From assembly GCA_964464465.1 (NCBI GenBank), contig CAYXGF010000002.1, positions 1 to 64,000 on the forward strand: a DNA stretch of 64,000 nucleotides, in the 5' to 3' direction. The stretch is from UBA940 sp964464465 (GTDB lineage: Bacteria; Bacteroidota; Bacteroidia; Bacteroidales; Rikenellaceae). Of the stretch, positions 60,717 through 64,000 are shown in pieces (the stretch's first letter is position 1; each line of letters begins with the position of its first letter). The notes below the pieces were generated by a model. That model saw only the letters and a program-made list of their open reading frames with translations, was not told the origin of the DNA and searched no databases. The position numbers and the translations under genes are program-made.

Positions 60717-62279
60717 TTACAAAGGAATGTTGGAGTGTTTCTTAGCAGGGTTGCTGAGACGTTTTGTCGCCAGCGACTGCAATGCGCGGATTATGCGGAA
60801 ACGCGTATTGCGGGGCTCGATAATATCGTCGATGTAGCCGTATTTGGCGGCGTTGTACGGATTGGAGAACTTGTCGTTGTACTCTTTTTCCTTCTCGGCG
60901 ATGAACTTGGCTTTCTCCTCGGTGTTCTCGATAGCCGCGATAGCCTTTGCTTGCAGCACCTCGACAGCTCCCGAAGCACCCATGACGGCGATTTCGGCCG
61001 TAGGCCATGCGTAGTTGATGTCACCGCGGATATGTTTCGAGCTCATCACGATGTATGCGCCTCCGTATGCCTTGCGGAGCGTGACGGTTACCTTGGCTAC
61101 GGTAGCCTCGCAGTAAGCGAACAGAAGTTTTGCACCGTGGTCAATGACGGCGTTGTACTCCTGTCCTGTGCCCGGAAGGAATCCCGGAACGTCCACTAAG
61201 GTTACGATAGGAATGTTGAACGCGTCGCAGAACCGGATGAAGCGGGCCGCCTTGCGCGAGGCGTTGCTGTCGAGCACGCCGGCCATGTATTTTGGCTGGT
61301 TGGCGACGATACCCACGCTCTGTCCGTTGAAGCGGGCGAAACATGTGATTATGTTCTTTGCGAAAGCCTGCTGCGATTCGAGATATTCTCCGTTATCGAC
61401 AATAGCCCGGATGACCTCGTACATGTCGTATGGCTTGTTTGGGTTGTCGGGTATTATGTCGTTCAGAGAGTCTTCCAGACGGTCGATGCGGTCGGTGCAG
61501 ACACCTACCGGAGCATCCTCCATGTTGTTCTGCGGCATGTAGCCGAGCAGTTTGCGGATGAGTTGCAGACCCTCCTCCTCGGTGTCGACTGCGAAGTGCG
61601 CCACACCCGATTTGGCAGTGTGGACTGTCGCGCCGCCGAGCTGTTCCTGTGTCACATCTTCGCCGGTCACGGTCTTTACGACCTTCGGTCCGGTAAGGAA
61701 CATGTTGCTGGTCTGTTTCTTCATGATTATGAAGTCGGTCAGCGCCGGCGAGTAAACTGCGCCGCCTGCGCACGGACCGAAGATTGCCGAAATCTGCGGA
61801 ATCACACCCGAGGCCATCACGTTGCGCTGGAATATCTCGCCGTATCCGGCCAGGGCGTTGATGCCTTCCTGGATACGTGCGCCGCCCGAGTCGTTGAGAC
61901 CGATTACCGGAGCGCCGTTGCGCATGGCCATGTCCATAATCTTGCATATTTTCTCGGCCAGCGTAATCGAGAGCGAGCCTGCGTTGACGGTGAAGTCCTG
62001 TGCGAAGATATACACCAGACGTCCTTCTACCGTTCCGTATCCCGTCACCACTCCGTCGCCGAAGATATGCTCCTTCTCCATGCCGAAGTCGTAGCAGCGG
62101 TGTGTCACGAACATGTCGAACTCTTCGAAAGAGCCCTCGTCCAAAAACATGTTAATTCTTTCGCGGGCGGTGTATTTGCCTTTGGCGTGCTGAGAGTCGA
62201 TTCTCTTCTGTCCGCCTCCCAGTCTGGCTTTCTCGCGGTTGTTTATCAACAGCTGTACCTGTTCCTGTATGTTGCTCAT
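60717..62279 (-). CDS. mmdA: Methylmalonyl-CoA decarboxylase/propionyl-CoA carboxylase carboxyltransferase subunit
   Basis: 520 residues of the acyl-CoA carboxylase beta fold, transferring the carboxyl group from methylmalonyl-CoA to biotin. Seen are YTARERINMFLDEGSFEE, GLNDSGGARIQEGI with the oxyanion glycine loop, GPCAGGAVYSPALTDFIIM, VDVPGFLPGTGQEYNAVI and AYGGAYIVMSSKHIRGDINYAWP. It lies between mce and the delta subunit gene, so the operon should convert methylmalonyl-CoA to propionyl-CoA while pumping Na+. Confidence 0.94.
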   Translation of the reverse strand: MSNIQEQVQLLINNREKARLGGGQKRIDSQHAKGKYTARERINMFLDEGSFEEFDMFVTHRCYDFGMEKEHIFGDGVVTGYGTVEGRLVYIFAQDFTVNAGSLSITLAEKICKIMDMAMRNGAPVIGLNDSGGARIQEGINALAGYGEIFQRNVMASGVIPQISAIFGPCAGGAVYSPALTDFIIMKKQTSNMFLTGPKVVKTVTGEDVTQEQLGGATVHTAKSGVAHFAVDTEEEGLQLIRKLLGYMPQNNMEDAPVGVCTDRIDRLEDSLNDIIPDNPNKPYDMYEVIRAIVDNGEYLESQQAFAKNIITCFARFNGQSVGIVANQPKYMAGVLDSNASRKAARFIRFCDAFNIPIVTLVDVPGFLPGTGQEYNAVIDHGAKLLFAYCEATVAKVTVTLRKAYGGAYIVMSSKHIRGDINYAWPTAEIAVMGASGAVEVLQAKAIAAIENTEEKAKFIAEKEKEYNDKFSNPYNAAKYGYIDDIIEPRNTRFRIIRALQSLATKRLSNPAKKHSNIPL

Positions 62280-62290
62280 TTCCGTTGTTT

Positions 62291-62704
62291 TTATTTGTTG
62301 TTCTTGTCTTCGCAGAGTTCGGTAAGCACGCCCATTGTCGATTTGGGGTGAAGGAAAGCGATGGTAAGCCCTTCGGCGCCGCCGCGGGGAGTCTTGTCGA
62401 TGAGTCTGACCTCCTTGCTTTCGGCCTCGGCGAGCGCGTCCTCGATACCCTCGACGGCAAATGCCACGTGGTGTACGCCCTGTCCTTTGTTTTCAATGAA
62501 TTTGGCTATCGTGCTGTCTTCGGAGGTGGCTTCGAGAAGCTCTATTTTGGTTTGTCCTACCTTGAAGAACGCCGTCTTGACCTTCTGGTCGGCGACCTCT
62601 TCGATGTTGTAGCATTTCAATCCTAAGACTTTTTCATAATAAGGGATTGCTTCCTCCAAACTCTTCACGGCGATGCCGAGATGTTCGATATGGGAGATGT
62701 TCAT
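62291..62704 (-). CDS. mce: Methylmalonyl-CoA epimerase
   Basis: 137 residues of the vicinal oxygen chelate family. HIEHLGIAVKSLEEAIPYYEKVLGL contains the first metal-binding His; QTKIELLEAT and GVHHVAFAVEGIEDAL hold the others. It interconverts R- and S-methylmalonyl-CoA, linking the B12-dependent mutase to the decarboxylase. ATG at 62704; first gene of the leftward operon. Confidence 0.95.
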   Translation of the reverse strand: MNISHIEHLGIAVKSLEEAIPYYEKVLGLKCYNIEEVADQKVKTAFFKVGQTKIELLEATSEDSTIAKFIENKGQGVHHVAFAVEGIEDALAEAESKEVRLIDKTPRGGAEGLTIAFLHPKSTMGVLTELCEDKNNK

Positions 62705-62776
62705 TTTAGTAAGTTTTAAATATTTGTAAAACAGATTATTGACGTTGCTGTGCCGCAGTGCGCACATTTTCAGAAA

Positions 62777-62784
62777 CAAATGTA
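62777..62784 (-). promoter_or_regulatory. Putative -7 element of the mce operon
   Basis: On the minus strand TACATTTG (62784-62777) matches TAnnTTTG, about 72 bases before the mce ATG. No clear TTTG -33 was seen. Confidence 0.45.
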
Positions 62785-62854
62785 ATGAACTTTTTCCGGA
62801 TTTCAGCCGCTTCTTAAATATTTTTAAGAAAAAAAAGTTGGACGGCGCAAAACT

Positions 62855-62914
62855 GTCCGTAAATGAAACTTACGGACTTATAAAGTGCGGATACGGTCCG
62901 CCTTGGCGGTTTTT
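62855..62914 (+). promoter_or_regulatory. Inverted repeat and leader hairpins before rubrerythrin
   Basis: A perfect 8-bp inverted repeat GTCCGTAA/TTACGGAC (62855-62862, 62870-62877) is followed by GCGGA/TCCGC (62887-62891, 62897-62901) and CCGC-CTTG-GCGG with TTTTTG (62898-62914). The last two use the same bases and cannot form together, like an attenuator. A redox or peroxide-responsive operator is possible, but no known box matches. Confidence 0.35.
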
Positions 62915-62962
62915 GTCCCGTTTTTGCATTTATCACCCGTAACCGTTAAAAAAACAAAAAAC

Positions 62963-63538
62963 ATGAAATCGATAAAAGGAACCGCAACCGAGCAGAATCT
63001 GCTCAGAGCGTTTGCCGGCGAGTCGCAGGCCCGCACGCGTTATACGTTTTTCGCCGGTGTTGCGAGGAAGGAGGGCTACGAACAGATTGCCGGCGTATTT
63101 CTTGAAACCGCAGAGCAGGAGAAGGAGCATGCCGAGCGTTTTTTCAAGTTTCTCGAAGGGGGCGACGTGTCCATTACCTCGTCCTATCCGGCAGGCCGTA
63201 TTTCGACCACTGCGGATAATCTTCTTGCGGCGGCTCTGGGCGAAAGGCAGGAGTGGGACATGCTCTATCCGGATTTCGCGGCCGTTGCGGACAGCGAGGG
63301 CTTTGCCGAGATTGCCGAGGCCTTCCGTCGGATTTCCACCGTCGAGTCGTATCACGAGCAGCGCTATATGAAACTGCTGAGCCGTATGACTGACGGAGAT
63401 TTTTTCGTGCGCGACGGCGAGATTTACTGGCAGTGCCGTAACTGCGGTTATGTCTGCAAGGCGGCCGAGGCTCCGGAGATATGTCCTGCATGCAAGCATC
63501 CGCAGGCCTATTTCGAGCCGATGAAAGAGAACTATTAG
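62963..63538 (+). CDS. rbr: Rubrerythrin
   Basis: 191 residues. The N-terminal ferritin-like diiron domain has NLLRAFAGESQARTRYTFFA, ETAEQEKEHAERFF and ISTVESYHEQRYMKLL. The C-terminal rubredoxin-like domain has CRNCGYVCKAAEAPEICPACKHPQ, with both CxxC pairs. It reduces hydrogen peroxide in anaerobes. ATG at 62963 gives the family length; the coding region converges with the capA-like gene, overlapping by four bases. Confidence 0.96.
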   Translation: MKSIKGTATEQNLLRAFAGESQARTRYTFFAGVARKEGYEQIAGVFLETAEQEKEHAERFFKFLEGGDVSITSSYPAGRISTTADNLLAAALGERQEWDMLYPDFAAVADSEGFAEIAEAFRRISTVESYHEQRYMKLLSRMTDGDFFVRDGEIYWQCRNCGYVCKAAEAPEICPACKHPQAYFEPMKENY

Positions 63539-64000
63539 AGCGCCGGTTTTTGCAGAAGCCGTCTGCTGTCCTGCATGAACTGCCCGTATGCGGCTTTGGC
63601 GGCACTGTCGCCTTCGAGCATCGTGTCTGCAATCCATGACGGCAGCACGGTATACCTGCGTCTGCCGTCACGGAATGGCGTATAGACCCACACGAGGCTG
63701 TATGCGAAGTCGTACGACACGGAATCCGCACCGGCCTTGCAGACATCTATCCGCGCAATCATGCCGCCGTCGCAGCCGCGTTTGCGCTGGTTGGAGACGA
63801 AGTTGCCGAGCGAATAGAACACGGCCGTGCACGCGGACGAGTCTGCGTGCGGCAGATACTCTATCGGTTGCAGAACGTGGGGATGCGAGCCGATTATGAT
63901 GTCAATGCCCTGCCGCGCGCTCCAACGTGCCAGACGCCGTTGTGCCGCAGACGGCTGCTGCGAATACTCCTCGCCCCAGTGGTAGCAGGCTATGATGCAC
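63535..64000 (-). CDS. CapA-family protein, C-terminal part
   Basis: Partial gene; the 5' end lies beyond the window. The visible 154 residues contain YHWGEEYSQQPSAAQRRLARW, IIIGSHPHVLQPIEYL (metal-binding His motif) and VFYSLGNFVSNQR, diagnostic of CapA/poly-gamma-glutamate synthesis metallophosphatase-like proteins. A role in capsule or polyglutamate handling is only the family label. Its stop overlaps the rubrerythrin stop by four bases. Confidence 0.88.
   Translation of the reverse strand, partial: CIIACYHWGEEYSQQPSAAQRRLARWSARQGIDIIIGSHPHVLQPIEYLPHADSSACTAVFYSLGNFVSNQRKRGCDGGMIARIDVCKAGADSVSYDFAYSLVWVYTPFRDGRRRYTVLPSWIADTMLEGDSAAKAAYGQFMQDSRRLLQKPAL

Noticed and set aside
1..64000. CRISPR arrays, phage genes, insertion sequences, toxin-antitoxin or restriction systems
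   Set aside because: No spaced direct repeats, no transposase, integrase or defence-type coding frames were found. The window is core metabolism, translation and cell division.

Overview
The window reads as a chromosomal, almost entirely core segment from a Bacteroidota genome of order Bacteroidales; an Alistipes-like (Rikenellaceae) source is my inference. The grounds are the G+C-rich coding sequence, starts without obvious Shine-Dalgarno sites, repeated TAnnTTTG -7 promoter elements, and lineage-typical proteins (DUF3472/DUF5077, DUF4271, DUF4919, DUF3467, BACON plus C11 peptidase, GldE, glycine-lipid acyltransferases). No rRNA, tRNA, CRISPR array, prophage or insertion sequence was recognised.

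Region 1 (1-8.8 kb) holds the 5' part of a B12-dependent ribonucleotide reductase, a PfkB kinase-folB pair, a membrane-anchored coiled-coil protein, a YaaW-like gene beside a long gene-free stretch, a DUF3472 secreted protein, the glycine-lipid N-acyltransferase glsB, and ispH-cmk. Region 2 (8.7-25.4 kb) has a LysE-type exporter, lnt, folC, DUF3467, small membrane proteins, rlmH with a GH2-like pseudoenzyme, asnS, rpoN, a PAP2-like protein, a CtpA-type protease, an orphan histidine kinase, and a DUF4271-hemD-rnpA-yidD run. Region 3 (25.5-38.4 kb) is a set of small transcription units: NUDIX, Dabb, C_GCAxxG_C_C, MscS, a C11 peptidase lipoprotein with DUF4919, dapA, ligA, tilS-holA-class IV aminotransferase-like, and glsA.

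Region 4 (38.45-55.9 kb) is a complete dcw division/wall cluster without mraZ: rsmH-ftsL-ftsI-murE-mraY-murD-ftsW-murG-murC-ftsQ-ftsA-ftsZ, then gldE and a phosphopantetheinyl transferase. It starts from a textbook Bacteroidota promoter (TTTG-N19-TACCTTTG). These genes make lipid II precursors, flip and polymerise them at the septum, and build the FtsA/FtsZ ring. FtsQ carries an unusual ~105-residue charged helical insertion, and murB sits apart from the cluster.

Region 5 (56-64 kb) has a MATE exporter, murB, and a five-gene leftward operon (mce-mmdA-mmdD-mmdC-mmdB) for a biotin-dependent, Na+-pumping methylmalonyl-CoA decarboxylase plus epimerase, which suggests propionate-producing succinate metabolism. 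A rubrerythrin gene and the 3' part of a CapA-like gene close the window.

The least explained features are a ~112-bp structured repeat present twice in inverted orientation (12975-13086 and 30379-30492), the FtsQ insertion, two enzyme-like proteins missing key catalytic residues, and the separation of glsB from glsA by 31 kb.
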